Assembly (NCBI GenBank): GCA_043747685.1
Contig: JAYTOR010000089.1
Location: forward strand, 1-64,000
DNA from: JANXUF01 sp043747685
Lineage (GTDB): Bacteria; Actinomycetota; Acidimicrobiia; Acidimicrobiales; Ilumatobacteraceae
Reading direction: 5' to 3'
DNA: 64,000 bases
The notes below the pieces were generated by a model that was not told where the DNA came from, did not search any database, and was given only the letters and a program-made list of their open reading frames with translations. This document shows, one piece after another, positions 1-7,737 of the stretch; the stretch's first letter is position 1, and every line of letters begins with the position of its first letter. Position numbers and translations under genes: made by a program.

Positions 1-715
1 CGATCTGGCTCCGCCGCTTGGAGAAGTGCCGCAACACCGCGGCGGGAGCGCCGTCGATCTCGGAGATGCCGTTGCGCGCCGGCCGCCACTGGACGCCGAA
101 GCGGTTGGTCAGCTCGTGGCGCATCTCGGCCTCGAACAGGAAGCCGGCGGTGCGCAGCGCCGGGTAGATGCGAGTGCCGTCGAGCGTGCGCCACCGGCCA
201 TCGGGGCCGCGGGTCGTGTTGGCGACGAGCACGTGCCAATGGAGCTGCGGGTCGCCGGCGCGGCTGGTGCGGTTCCGGAACGCGGCGGCGACGTAGCCGT
301 CACCATCGACGTGCTCGACACCGTTGTGGCCGCGCCGGCTGAAGCAGGCGTTGTCCTCCAGCCAGGTGATCGACCGGGCGACCGCGATCTCGCACGCGTC
401 GACGATCTGCTCCGACAGCTCCGGCCGGAGCGCGGCGAGCACTGACACCGACTTTGGCACCGAGAACGTGAGGTCGAAGCCTGGGACCGTCCGGTTGGCC
501 GCGCCGAGCATGGAGCCGTCGGGTGCAGTGCCGGCGAGGATCGCGCGCAGCGCGTCGGGCGTCACTTCACCGTCGAGGCCGAGCAGCTCGGCCCCCCGTC
601 CGGCCCAGTACCCGGGCGCCTCGCCGCGACCGACGTAGTAGTCCTCCGCACCCTTCGCGACCGCGTCGAGGTAGTACCCCTCACTGCCTCGACCGAGCTT
701 CGCCAACGACAACAT
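1..715 (-). CDS. TrwC/TraI-type (MobF) conjugative relaxase, N-terminal part; cut by window edge
   Basis: The first 238 codons of a relaxase read off the left edge without a stop. MobF relaxases nick oriT and stay bound to the transferred strand. The N terminus is typical (MLSLAKLGRG.., then YYVGRGEAPGYW). GFDLTFSVPKSVSVL at about residues 79-93 is the family motif, and DPQLHWHVLVAN puts two metal-binding histidines at 159 and 161. I chose ATG 715 because GGGGTGG lies five bases upstream; GTG 718 is an alternative. The C-terminal relaxase and any helicase domain are outside the window. It diverges from the excisionase-like gene across a palindromic segment. The family is clear; whether the full gene is intact is unknown. 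Confidence 0.88.
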   Translation of the reverse strand, partial: MLSLAKLGRGSEGYYLDAVAKGAEDYYVGRGEAPGYWAGRGAELLGLDGEVTPDALRAILAGTAPDGSMLGAANRTVPGFDLTFSVPKSVSVLAALRPELSEQIVDACEIAVARSITWLEDNACFSRRGHNGVEHVDGDGYVAAAFRNRTSRAGDPQLHWHVLVANTTRGPDGRWRTLDGTRIYPALRTAGFLFEAEMRHELTNRFGVQWRPARNGISEIDGAPAAVLRHFSKRRSQI

Positions 716-1239
716 CACAACCACCCCGACGGGCCGAACGCCGATCGACCGAACGGGCTCGAGCCGGCGGTGCCGGACACGACAGAAAGTGCACGCACTT
801 GCATCACGGCTGCGCCGTCGTCGCTGCGGCGACAGTCGCGTGCAGGTCGGGCCTCGGGTGTGCCGCCCGTCGGCCGGCGTGCCGGTTTCGTTCCGACGAA
901 AGCTGATGCCTCGGATTGGAGTGCGGCCGTCGGGAGGTGGCCGCGCCAGGGAGGGCGTGTTGGCCATCGAGTCGGGTGGAGCGAGGAGCTGCGCATGAGA
1001 ACCTCCGGCGCGTCGAGGCCGACCCAGTGCCGGCTCAGGGTTCGAAGGTGCGCCAATGGTGTTGCCTCCACGCGACTGCGCGCACAGTCGCGTGGGCGGT
1101 CACGTTTTTGTGGCGCGATCGCGTGGAGGCAACGCGACTACCGACGCGATCGCGTGAGCAATCAGCCGAAGGAGTGCTGCGCCCGGGCGAATCCGTGCTC
1201 TGTATCCATGTGTACTCCCACGATCAGAAGGAGCGCCCG
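716..1239. other. Non-coding divergent region between relaxase and excisionase-like gene
   Basis: These 524 bases carry no ORF with convincing codon use. The right half contains nested inverted and direct repeats (see 1061-1156) and a strong Shine-Dalgarno AGAAGGAG at 1226-1233 for the gene starting at 1240. The left half (about 720-1000) shows nothing I recognise. Confidence 0.5.
1061..1156. repeat. Nested inverted and direct repeats, candidate oriT or regulatory region
   Basis: GTTGCCTCCACGCGA (1061-1075) is repeated perfectly inverted at 1119-1133. Inside it, CCACGCGACTG (1068-1078) pairs perfectly with 1085-1095 around the 6-base loop CGCGCA. CGCGATCGCGTG occurs directly at 1114-1125 and 1145-1156. 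Such stems beside a relaxase start are typical of oriT regions, but an operator for the divergent genes or an iteron-type origin is also possible. The repeats are seen; the function is inferred. Confidence 0.6.
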
Positions 1240-1461
1240 ATGCACGCCACTGGAACTGACTTCGCCGGCCTCGACGATGATCTCCGACTCGTCACCCTGC
1301 CCGACGCCGCCCGGTTCCTCTCCGTCAGCCGCAGCTCGCTCTACGACCTGCTCACCACTGGCCAGCTCGCCTCGGTCCACATCGGCCGCTCACGCCGCAT
1401 CCCGATGGGCGAGCTCCGCCGCTACATTCGCGCACGTATCGAGCGGGAGTGCTCCAACTGA
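1240..1461 (+). CDS. Excisionase-like helix-turn-helix DNA-binding protein (73 aa)
   Basis: A small MerR/Xis-type winged-helix protein. LVTLPDAARFLSVSRSSLYD (about residues 15-34) is the HTH, and the wing IGRSRRIPMGELRRYI ends in a basic segment. The length and the layout 'sequential tests of HTH then short basic tail' match excisionase-family proteins carried by actinobacterial integrative elements. Here such a protein could direct excision by the integrase at 3892-5124 or regulate the relaxase. ATG 1240 is chosen for its AGAAGGAG six bases upstream; longer in-frame starts would run through the repeat region. The fold is sure, the role is inferred from context. Confidence 0.75.
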   Translation: MHATGTDFAGLDDDLRLVTLPDAARFLSVSRSSLYDLLTTGQLASVHIGRSRRIPMGELRRYIRARIERECSN

Positions 1462-1519
1462 TGTCGTCGGTAGTCACTCTTCGCGTGACGAGGAGCCGAC
1501 GGAGTCGTTGCGATCGCCG

Positions 1520-1945
1520 TCACGAACTCTCTCGGATCAACTGCAGTTCGGGGCAATCGTCGAACACCGTGTCATCGCTGACAAGCGTCAGGCCTCGCCG
1601 GACGGCGGTTGCCGCTATCCATAAGTCGCCGGTGTGCACCTTCTGGTGGAGCGGGTGGCCCGCGAGCTCGCAAGCGAGCCGCAACCGGGCGAACGCCGTC
1701 GCCATCAGGTCATCGGGTGACAAGACGAAGGCCGACCGGAGCAGCCGCTCAAGATCCGCTACTCGACGGCTTCCCCAGCCAGCGCGCAGGGCCCCGTAGC
1801 GAGCCTCTGCCACCACCTGAGTGGGGATCACAAGTCGGCGGCCGGTGAGGTGGCGTCGGTACCGGGCCTCCATCGGCGAACCGAACCTGAGGGTCGATGT
1901 CAGCACGCCGGTGTCGACGCAGACGGCGGTCTCGCGAGCCGTCAC
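1520..1945 (-). CDS. PIN-domain ribonuclease toxin (VapC-like)
   Basis: A 141-residue PIN-fold protein, probably the RNase of a type II toxin-antitoxin pair. The first acidic residue is in VCVDTGVL, an acidic middle position is in VVAEARYGALR, and the C-terminal cluster is in TGDLWIAATA with LVSDD. The start GTG 1945 overlaps the stop of the upstream gene (GTGA), the usual coupling of antitoxin and toxin; an upstream ATG at 1975 would overlap the partner by 34 bases. It is probably cargo or a stability module of the integrative element. The target RNA cannot be predicted. Confidence 0.8.
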   Translation of the reverse strand: MTARETAVCVDTGVLTSTLRFGSPMEARYRRHLTGRRLVIPTQVVAEARYGALRAGWGSRRVADLERLLRSAFVLSPDDLMATAFARLRLACELAGHPLHQKVHTGDLWIAATAVRRGLTLVSDDTVFDDCPELQLIRESS

Positions 1946-2154
1946 TCGCTCAGTGCCGCAACGAACCGATCCCACTCATCATCGGTGAGATCCTCGATGA
2001 CAAACTCGTCGGGACCCTCGTAGGGCTTGACGGTGACGAGCATCGATTCGAGGTCGGTGTCCAGCCAGAACGCGGCGGCGCTGACGTCAAGGTCGTCGGG
2101 CTGGCGTACAGGCTCATTCACAACCGTCACCCTATACGCCATGTCCAGCCCCAT
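1942..2154 (-). CDS. Putative antitoxin partner of the PIN-domain toxin (70 aa)
   Basis: A short acidic protein immediately upstream of the PIN toxin and overlapping it by four bases (GTGA). The C terminus is rich in Asp and Glu (FVIEDLTDDEWDRFVAALSE), the kind of tail that occupies the toxin active site. No clear AbrB, RHH or Phd DNA-binding motif is visible in the N terminus. An alternative start is ATG 2142. The antitoxin call rests on position, size and composition, not on a recognised family. Confidence 0.6.
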   Translation of the reverse strand: MGLDMAYRVTVVNEPVRQPDDLDVSAAAFWLDTDLESMLVTVKPYEGPDEFVIEDLTDDEWDRFVAALSE

Positions 2155-2187
2155 GCCTCGACAAGTCCGGTCGAAGGCAGCCCCTGT

Positions 2188-2376
2188 TCATCGAGATCCG
2201 GCTCTGCGCAACTCCGATCGACGGGTCACTTCGTCTCGTTCGTTGTCGTTCAGCAGCGTGGTGAACGGCGACATCTTGAGCATCTCGACGTTGTCCTCGT
2301 CGGTCGACAGCAACAACCGGACGATGTCGGATCGAGGTCCGTCTAGCAGGCGCTGCCACGTCTCGATGTAGAGCGC
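2188..2376 (-). pseudogene. C-terminal remnant of an XRE-type regulator-like protein
   Basis: About 60 residues starting near ALYIETWQRLLDGP and running through MSPFTTLLNDNERDEV. This has the pattern W..LL.GP...V..LL...SPF..LL...ER that I associate with the C-terminal segment of actinobacterial XRE-family regulators that pair with toxin-like genes. The normal N-terminal HTH is missing: upstream codons have no comparable character, although an ORF from 2472 is open. GC-rich codon use begins abruptly at about 2376. I read it as a truncated gene; a small intact protein is the alternative. Confidence 0.35.
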
Positions 2377-2478
2377 GTGGGAGCAGGGGCGTATGACACC
2401 ACGGCGTTCATGCGGCTGCTCCTGAGAAAAAGTGAATGATTCGGTACGCGTAACGGGCGCGTCAGACGTCACTGTTGC

Positions 2479-2994
2479 ATGGTGCGACGATCACCGGACG
2501 GCTTCGAAGCCTTCTACCTAACGACACGGGATCGATGCTTCCGTGCTGTGCTCGCATCGGTCGGGGATCCACACGAAGCCGATGACCTCGTGTCGGAGGC
2601 GTACTCGCGTGCGCTCGCGAAATGGGCCGAGGTCTGCGCACACCCCGCCCCGGCTGCGTGGGTGACACTGACCGCACTGAACGTGCATCGTGACCGCTGG
2701 CGTCGGCACAAACGCCGACGCCCCGACGAAGCCGCATCGTTCGTCCTCGACAACGACGCACCACTCGACCCGGTGCTCGTGGCAGCAATCCGAGCGCTCC
2801 CGAACCGACAGCGAGAGGTGTTGGTGTTCAGGGTGCTGCTCGAGCTATCCGCCGAACAGACCGCAGCGCTGCTCGACATCGAACCGGGCACCGTCGGCAC
2901 CCACCTGCGACGCGCCCTGACCCAACTGCGCACCGTCACCGAGACGGTGGCAGATGCACAACCCGACCCGACCACCGAATCGACCAGGAGATAA
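2479..2994 (+). CDS. ECF-type RNA polymerase sigma factor (171 aa)
   Basis: A two-domain extracytoplasmic-function sigma factor. Region 2 covers about residues 8-70 (FEAFYLTTRDRCFRAVLAS, then DPHEADDLVSEAYSRALAKW). Region 4 covers about 98-155, with LPNRQREVLVFRVLLELSAE and a helix-turn-helix ending in EPGTVGTHLRRALTQLR. It is followed two bases later by a single-TM protein that is its likely anti-sigma partner. No promoter similar to a self-regulated ECF promoter was identified. Location inside the mobile region suggests it controls element genes or was acquired with it. Confidence 0.85.
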   Translation: MVRRSPDGFEAFYLTTRDRCFRAVLASVGDPHEADDLVSEAYSRALAKWAEVCAHPAPAAWVTLTALNVHRDRWRRHKRRRPDEAASFVLDNDAPLDPVLVAAIRALPNRQREVLVFRVLLELSAEQTAALLDIEPGTVGTHLRRALTQLRTVTETVADAQPDPTTESTRR

Positions 2995-2996
2995 CC

Positions 2997-3746
2997 ATGT
3001 ATACCGATCTCGACGACACCACCGCCGACGAAGCCGATGCCATCTCGGCCATCAACAACGAGTTCGCCCGGGTGCACTACACCCGCCCGCTGGCTAGGGC
3101 CCGGCGGGCCTCTCGGCCCGCGATGTTGATCGCAGGTGGCTTGGCCGCTGCCAGCATCGCGATCATCGCGATCATCGCCGTGGTCGCCATATCCCCAGCC
3201 GACCGATCGGCGTTCGGCTGGACCGCTGAAGCCCGCACTGCCACCGCCGCCGACAGCGCCACTGCGCTCCAGCTGTGCGACACGACCCGCACCCAGCAGG
3301 GGGACACGACGAGCTTCACCGCCAACGACACTGGGACGCCGAACATGACCCTGCAGGAGCTTGACCTCCGCGGCGACTTCGCCGTCGCGACGTTGTTCGA
3401 CGATGCCGTCGCCAAGGTATGCGTCATCAACACCAGCTCGGGCACCTGGACAGCTGGCGACTCGCTCGTGTTCGATCGAGAAGGCCCACCTCAACTCAAC
3501 GCGAACAGCGTCACAGCGGTCCGTTCCGGAGCCACGATCATCTTCGGCTGGGTGCCCGACGGCATCGACAGCGTTCAGATCGACGTCCCCGGCGTGCCCC
3601 GCTTCACCGTGCCGGCCGCCAACGGAATGTTCGCCACCTGGGCGCCGATCACCGTCGCACCGAACACAGGCACTGTCACCGGTTTCGGTCCCGACGGAAC
3701 CGTCGTGACCACCGCCCCCGTCCAACAGTTCGGACTCCCCGCGTAG
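2997..3746 (+). CDS. Single-pass membrane protein, probable anti-sigma factor
   Basis: A 249-residue protein with a short cytoplasmic N terminus (about 1-41), one strong TM segment (MLIAGGLAAASIAIIAIIAV, about 42-64) and an exported domain of about 180 residues rich in Thr, Ala and Asp. It starts two bases after the ECF sigma gene, so the two are cotranscribed. No zinc-binding HxxxCxxC anti-sigma motif is visible in the N terminus, so this would be a non-zinc anti-sigma. The exported part resembles no domain I can name. The call rests on synteny and topology. Confidence 0.55.
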   Translation: MYTDLDDTTADEADAISAINNEFARVHYTRPLARARRASRPAMLIAGGLAAASIAIIAIIAVVAISPADRSAFGWTAEARTATAADSATALQLCDTTRTQQGDTTSFTANDTGTPNMTLQELDLRGDFAVATLFDDAVAKVCVINTSSGTWTAGDSLVFDREGPPQLNANSVTAVRSGATIIFGWVPDGIDSVQIDVPGVPRFTVPAANGMFATWAPITVAPNTGTVTGFGPDGTVVTTAPVQQFGLPA

Positions 3747-3891
3747 ACCTACGGCATCTGCGGCCACCCGCGTAGTGCCGGTATGCCGCACTCCCAAACG
3801 TCAGGTTGCCGATCACTGACAACGTTCGAATGGCCATCAAGTGGGAGCCCTCTGTCGTTCAGGCCACCTCCGACACCAAGCCGGCCACCAG

Positions 3892-5124
3892 CTAAGGCGT
3901 CTCGGATCGAGCGGTCCTCGGATCAAGCATGGACGCGGCCGTCGCGGCGGTCGCTCTTGGCCGTTCGCCCAACGACCGCACGTAGCCGGCTGTGGTCGTC
4001 TCGGACGCGTGGCCGACGTAGCGGGCGATGTCGCTGAGGTCGGGGCCGGCTTCCGCGTAGAGGACTGTCATCGCGGTACGGCGCCCGGTGTGCGTCGACA
4101 ACCCAACCGGGTCGATGCCGGCGCGTTCCGCAGCGTGAGTCACCGCCTTCGCGACCGCCTGACGATTCACCAACCCACCCATCGTGTTCGCGAACACTGG
4201 CATCACAGTGCGCCCTTCGTATTGGTGCGACCGCCAATGTTCACCGACGGCGAGGCGTTCCATTGCTTGCGCCTTTCGGCGCGTCCGCAACTGCGCTACC
4301 GCACCTGCGGACAGGTGGTGCGTTCCAGCTGCTCCAGCGTTCTTCGTCTGCCCCAAGACCATGCCCTCGCCATCCACGTAGACGGCCGCGCGGCGGACAA
4401 GCGCCACGCCTCCATCGAGGTCGAGGTCCTCCCACGCGAGACTCAACACTTCGGACACGCGCCAGCCCTGCACGAACAACAACGCGACCGCCGCACCCAG
4501 TCGGTCAGTAGACGCGGTCTCCCCCAGTCGCCGCGCCTCGTCGGAGGTCAGCGCCCGCGCCGACTTGTGCGTGACCTTCGGCGCAGCCACGCGATCGACC
4601 GGGTTCGACGCGATCAGTTCGTGGATCACCGCCTGCTCGAGCACTTGGTGGAGCGTCACTCGAACATCAGCCACGGTTCCTGATGCAAGCCCTGACTCCA
4701 ACAGGTCTGACTGCCAGCGGGCGACACGCTCGGGCTTCACCGACCGGACCGGCATGACGCCGAGGGTGTCCATGATCCGTTGAACTCGATCGCGATATGT
4801 GCCGAATGTCGACGGACGAACGCGATGACGGGCGACAACATCCAACCACCACGCAGCCAGCTCGGCGACGGTGGCGTCGCGGTGGAACGTTGACGACTGG
4901 ATTTGCGACAGCTCCTCCAGCTTCACCGTCCGGCGAGCGATCGCTTCCTCGCGGGTCTTGCCACGAACTCGACGCGGCCGAGCCTCACCGGGCACCGAGT
5001 ACGTCGCCCGCCACGCCCCATCGGAGTCGCGATAGATCGAGCCCTCGCCGTTCGAGGCCTTGCCATGCACGTGGAGCGCGCCGTCGCGACCGACGCTGCG
5101 CTTGCCAATGGTCGTATGAGCCAT
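3892..5124 (-). CDS. Tyrosine site-specific recombinase / integrase (410 aa)
   Basis: A full-length phage-type integrase. An AP2-like arm-binding N terminus carries the repeated idea GEGSIYRDSDGAWRA. A SAM-like core-binding domain follows (about 85-170), then the catalytic domain with Arg in GWRVSEVLSLAWEDL, HTGRR, GHAS and the Tyr nucleophile in TTAGYVRSLG. I chose ATG 5124 (MAHTTIGKRS) because the ORF upstream of it is translated iteron DNA and because the decayed relative at 14300-15303 begins at the equivalent residue. It is the only intact recombinase seen and is the likely driver of the element that includes the relaxase and excisionase-like gene. Confidence 0.9.
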   Translation of the reverse strand: MAHTTIGKRSVGRDGALHVHGKASNGEGSIYRDSDGAWRATYSVPGEARPRRVRGKTREEAIARRTVKLEELSQIQSSTFHRDATVAELAAWWLDVVARHRVRPSTFGTYRDRVQRIMDTLGVMPVRSVKPERVARWQSDLLESGLASGTVADVRVTLHQVLEQAVIHELIASNPVDRVAAPKVTHKSARALTSDEARRLGETASTDRLGAAVALLFVQGWRVSEVLSLAWEDLDLDGGVALVRRAAVYVDGEGMVLGQTKNAGAAGTHHLSAGAVAQLRTRRKAQAMERLAVGEHWRSHQYEGRTVMPVFANTMGGLVNRQAVAKAVTHAAERAGIDPVGLSTHTGRRTAMTVLYAEAGPDLSDIARYVGHASETTTAGYVRSLGERPRATAATAASMLDPRTARSETP

Positions 5125-5143
5125 GGTTCGAATGCCTTCAAAA

Positions 5144-5195
5144 CCGGGAGTAACGCACCCCAAAACGGGAGTAACCGGGAGTAACCGGGAGTGAC
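5144..5195. repeat. Four iterated copies of CCGGGAGTAAC upstream of the integrase
   Basis: Copies lie at 5144-5154, 5165-5175 (one mismatch), 5175-5185 and 5185-5195 (one mismatch, GTGAC). The last three are in tandem with a period of 10, and the first sits about two helical turns away. They begin 20 bases upstream of the integrase start. Arm-type integrase or Xis binding sites, or an operator, are likely. The repeats are plain in the sequence; the role is inferred. Confidence 0.7.
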
Positions 5196-5502
5196 ACGCT
5201 ACGACGCCCATGGACACCAGCGCAATGAAAGACCTGTTCAGAGCACCTATGTTTGTACGTCAGCGAACTTCAGTGGACATCCAGAAGCGTCTTTGGCGGA
5301 ACGGGAGGGATTCCGCCAATACTCCGTGAATTTCCTGCTCACGCCAAATGACGTACCCTGTCGACGATCTCGTTACCCCGCAGGGATGTGATCAAGTAAT
5401 CCCGCAGTTGGTTCGGTTGATGTTCTAGCCGCTGGCGTACATCTCGGATGACTCAACGGTCCTAGTGGGATTGCTCTATCCCTGCGTCGAACCCCCTACG
5501 TG
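5196..5502. other. Intergenic stretch between integrase and lipoprotein gene
   Basis: About 300 bases with no ORF of convincing character and lower GC than its surroundings. I see no tRNA, transposon end or clear terminator. It could contain the integrase promoter or an attachment site, but no tRNA-like sequence could be aligned here. Confidence 0.4.
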
Positions 5503-7419
5503 TCAGCCGGGTGTGTCGGTGAGCACTTGGGTGGTCTGTGTTCCGCCCTGGTTGAGCACGAGCGGGATGGGGTCACCATCGGCGGACCAGCTGCCGAATT
5601 GCAGCGACGCCGAATCGCCGGCAGCGAGGGTGACGCCGTCGTGCTTGAAGTTGAGCAGGCCCTTGTCATCCTCGCGTGTCATCGTCAGATTGAGGGTGGC
5701 TGTACCAGATGAGCTGCCGGTGTCGATGCTCAGCGTGCCCGCTTCGCGAGGCAGTCCGACGTTGATGGTGCTGCCGGGCTGACCAGTTTCGCCGCTGATC
5801 GTGAAGGCGTAGTCTGCCTGCGTGTCGGAGACGCCGAGATCGAAGGTCGGTGTTTGTGCCGAGCTGGCTGTGTATGTCAACTGGGTGGCGTCGGGGGCGG
5901 CGACGAGGGTGTCGGTTTCGCCAGGGTGCAGATCGATCGCGCTGACCGCGAGGTCGTAGCTCGGGCCGATCAGTCCAACGGTTTCGGCGTCAGCTGCCAT
6001 TAGAGCGGTCCCGTCGATGGTGACGGTGTAGGTGACGCCGTCTGGGACGTGGTATTCGGGTTCTTCGGAAACGAGCCAGCTCTGATCGCTCATCGGCGCG
6101 ATGACGTCAGCTCCTGGTATCTCTTTCACGACCTTCCCGTTGACGTAGCCGATGCGTTGACCGGACGGGTTCGTGATGAGAAGGTGTCCGTGCTCGGTGT
6201 CACCACCAGACAGGTAGATCTCGTCCATCGCCGGCGCGCCGGCGGCGGTGGAGGGCGCCCCTGTCGTGTCAGTGGTGACGGGAACGGTCGCCTTCCTGAG
6301 ACCGGAAGCTCCAGCGGCTTGGACCTTGCCACAGAATGGGCACGCCTGCTTGGTCAACGCCGGCGAGGTCGGGTAGAGCAACAGGTTCCCAGTCGTTGCG
6401 TCGCCTTGGTACAGCTCGGACTTTTCGTTCGGATTCAGGGCAGCGAGGTATGACCAGGTGTTGGCGTTCGTATCGACCTTGATGGCGCGAGTCACTCCGG
6501 GCCAGTTGTTGTCATAGACCAAAACGTTGACGATGCCATTTCCCGCATCCTCGAGCGCGTACGGCGTGACGGCGTGACCGCCCGTGTTGTTGAAGATGGC
6601 GACGACGTAGAGCTCCGTCGGATTCGGAACGAGCGACGCCTTCAACTTGGTGACGATGTCGTTGGGCGTGCCCTTCACCCTCGCAGCGTTGACCGAGTCG
6701 AGAACCTGGTAGGCCCAATTCGTGGCGATCTGGCGCTGCAGAGCGGCGTTGTCGGCAACCGTGAGCGCGGGCGTGGTGCCCGCACCGAAGTCCCCCGGCT
6801 TGAGTCCAGCGGTCTGCCACAGCAGTTGCGTGGCGACAGCAAAGCCGTAGCAGTGGCCACCACCCATCATCGCATTCGTCTTGTCGAGCCAGCTCTGAGC
6901 TTCTGGGATCAGGTCGCATTTACCCGACGCGGCATCTGCACACACGCCGTCTCCGAAGATCTTCTGCACATCAGCGGGAACCATATTTGTGCCACCGGTC
7001 GGCAATTGGCCGTAGTTCTGAAAGGCGAACCCGTTGACGTTAGGACGAAAGCCGTCATCGGCGATCAGCGCGCCCGTCGCCGTGTATGCAGCCTGCGTCG
7101 GGTCACCTGCAGATGCAGCCCCGGGGTCCGCAGCCCCCAGGCTCTTCGGAGCGGACGATTGCGTCGATGAGGTCGCGACCGAACTGGGCGATGACGAGGT
7201 CGCGACGGAGCCGGGCGAAGAGGATGCGTCAGACGACGACATCGTCGTGGAACTCTCGGCCGCCACCGATGAAGTCGCCGGCTCCGCGCCCGACGACACC
7301 GAGCTCGCAGAGGCCAGGGAAGTGGCCGGTGTCCCCGAGTTGTTACTGGAACTACACGCTCCCAACAATGCTGCAACAGAAACCCAGGCCATGAGCCCAC
7401 GTCCTCGCGACTTCGACAT
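5503..7419 (-). CDS. Secreted lipoprotein with a papain-like/C39-like Cys-His-Asn signature
   Basis: The protein has 638 residues. The signal sequence MSKSRGRGLMAWVSVAALLG ends in the lipobox LLGAC, followed by about 80 residues of Ser/Thr/Ala linker. A domain at about 120-330 has GGHCYGFAVA (Cys190), GGHAVTPYAL (His282) and VYDNNWPG (Asp303, Asn304/305), in the order and spacing of papain-fold C39-like peptidases. A CPFCG pair follows at about 355, and the rest is beta-rich. ATG 7419 is chosen over longer starts because it gives the signal peptide and has GGGGAG upstream. It could be an exported peptidase or amidase, or a bacteriocin- or toxin-like cargo protein; no family name is certain. 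Confidence 0.7.
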   Translation of the reverse strand: MSKSRGRGLMAWVSVAALLGACSSSNNSGTPATSLASASSVSSGAEPATSSVAAESSTTMSSSDASSSPGSVATSSSPSSVATSSTQSSAPKSLGAADPGAASAGDPTQAAYTATGALIADDGFRPNVNGFAFQNYGQLPTGGTNMVPADVQKIFGDGVCADAASGKCDLIPEAQSWLDKTNAMMGGGHCYGFAVATQLLWQTAGLKPGDFGAGTTPALTVADNAALQRQIATNWAYQVLDSVNAARVKGTPNDIVTKLKASLVPNPTELYVVAIFNNTGGHAVTPYALEDAGNGIVNVLVYDNNWPGVTRAIKVDTNANTWSYLAALNPNEKSELYQGDATTGNLLLYPTSPALTKQACPFCGKVQAAGASGLRKATVPVTTDTTGAPSTAAGAPAMDEIYLSGGDTEHGHLLITNPSGQRIGYVNGKVVKEIPGADVIAPMSDQSWLVSEEPEYHVPDGVTYTVTIDGTALMAADAETVGLIGPSYDLAVSAIDLHPGETDTLVAAPDATQLTYTASSAQTPTFDLGVSDTQADYAFTISGETGQPGSTINVGLPREAGTLSIDTGSSSGTATLNLTMTREDDKGLLNFKHDGVTLAAGDSASLQFGSWSADGDPIPLVLNQGGTQTTQVLTDTPG

Positions 7420-7737
7420 CCGCTCTCCCCACCGCTCCAGCCCACCCAGGCAACAACCCACCGACAAAATATCGTGGGCATCCCCGTTTGCCGGACGGGC
7501 AGTGCGAATGCTACACGTTCCCAACTCGATGGGTGGGATGCCGCGAAGTGTCATGTGGAGCCGGCGGGTGTGGCCTTGACATCCATCGCACGATCGCTCG
7601 GCGGGACCTCGCGCGGGTCGCGAACTCCCGGCCTGCATGAAATCGCATTCACCGCTCGTATAACGACTCAGCGACAGCATTGTCACGGAGTCACCCTGCT
7701 CGTCGGCGGCCTGAAACATACGCTCGAAGCGCCTGCC
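7420..7737. other. Upstream region of the lipoprotein gene, nothing else recognised
   Basis: 318 bases with no convincing gene. A small AT-rich patch at about 7464-7472 (read on the minus strand as ATATTTTG) could belong to the promoter of the lipoprotein gene. I see no repeat or RNA. Confidence 0.35.

Noticed and set aside
2514..3797. A 427-codon minus-strand frame over the sigma/anti-sigma pair
   Set aside because: The plus strand encodes clear sigma regions 2 and 4. The minus frame is low in hydrophobic content and rich in Arg, Gly and Asp without any motif.
5461..5500. A possible attachment-site copy of tRNA-Ser (AGTGGGATT near 5464)
   Set aside because: Only nine contiguous bases match the tRNA, and the T-loop does not align. 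Too weak to call attL.
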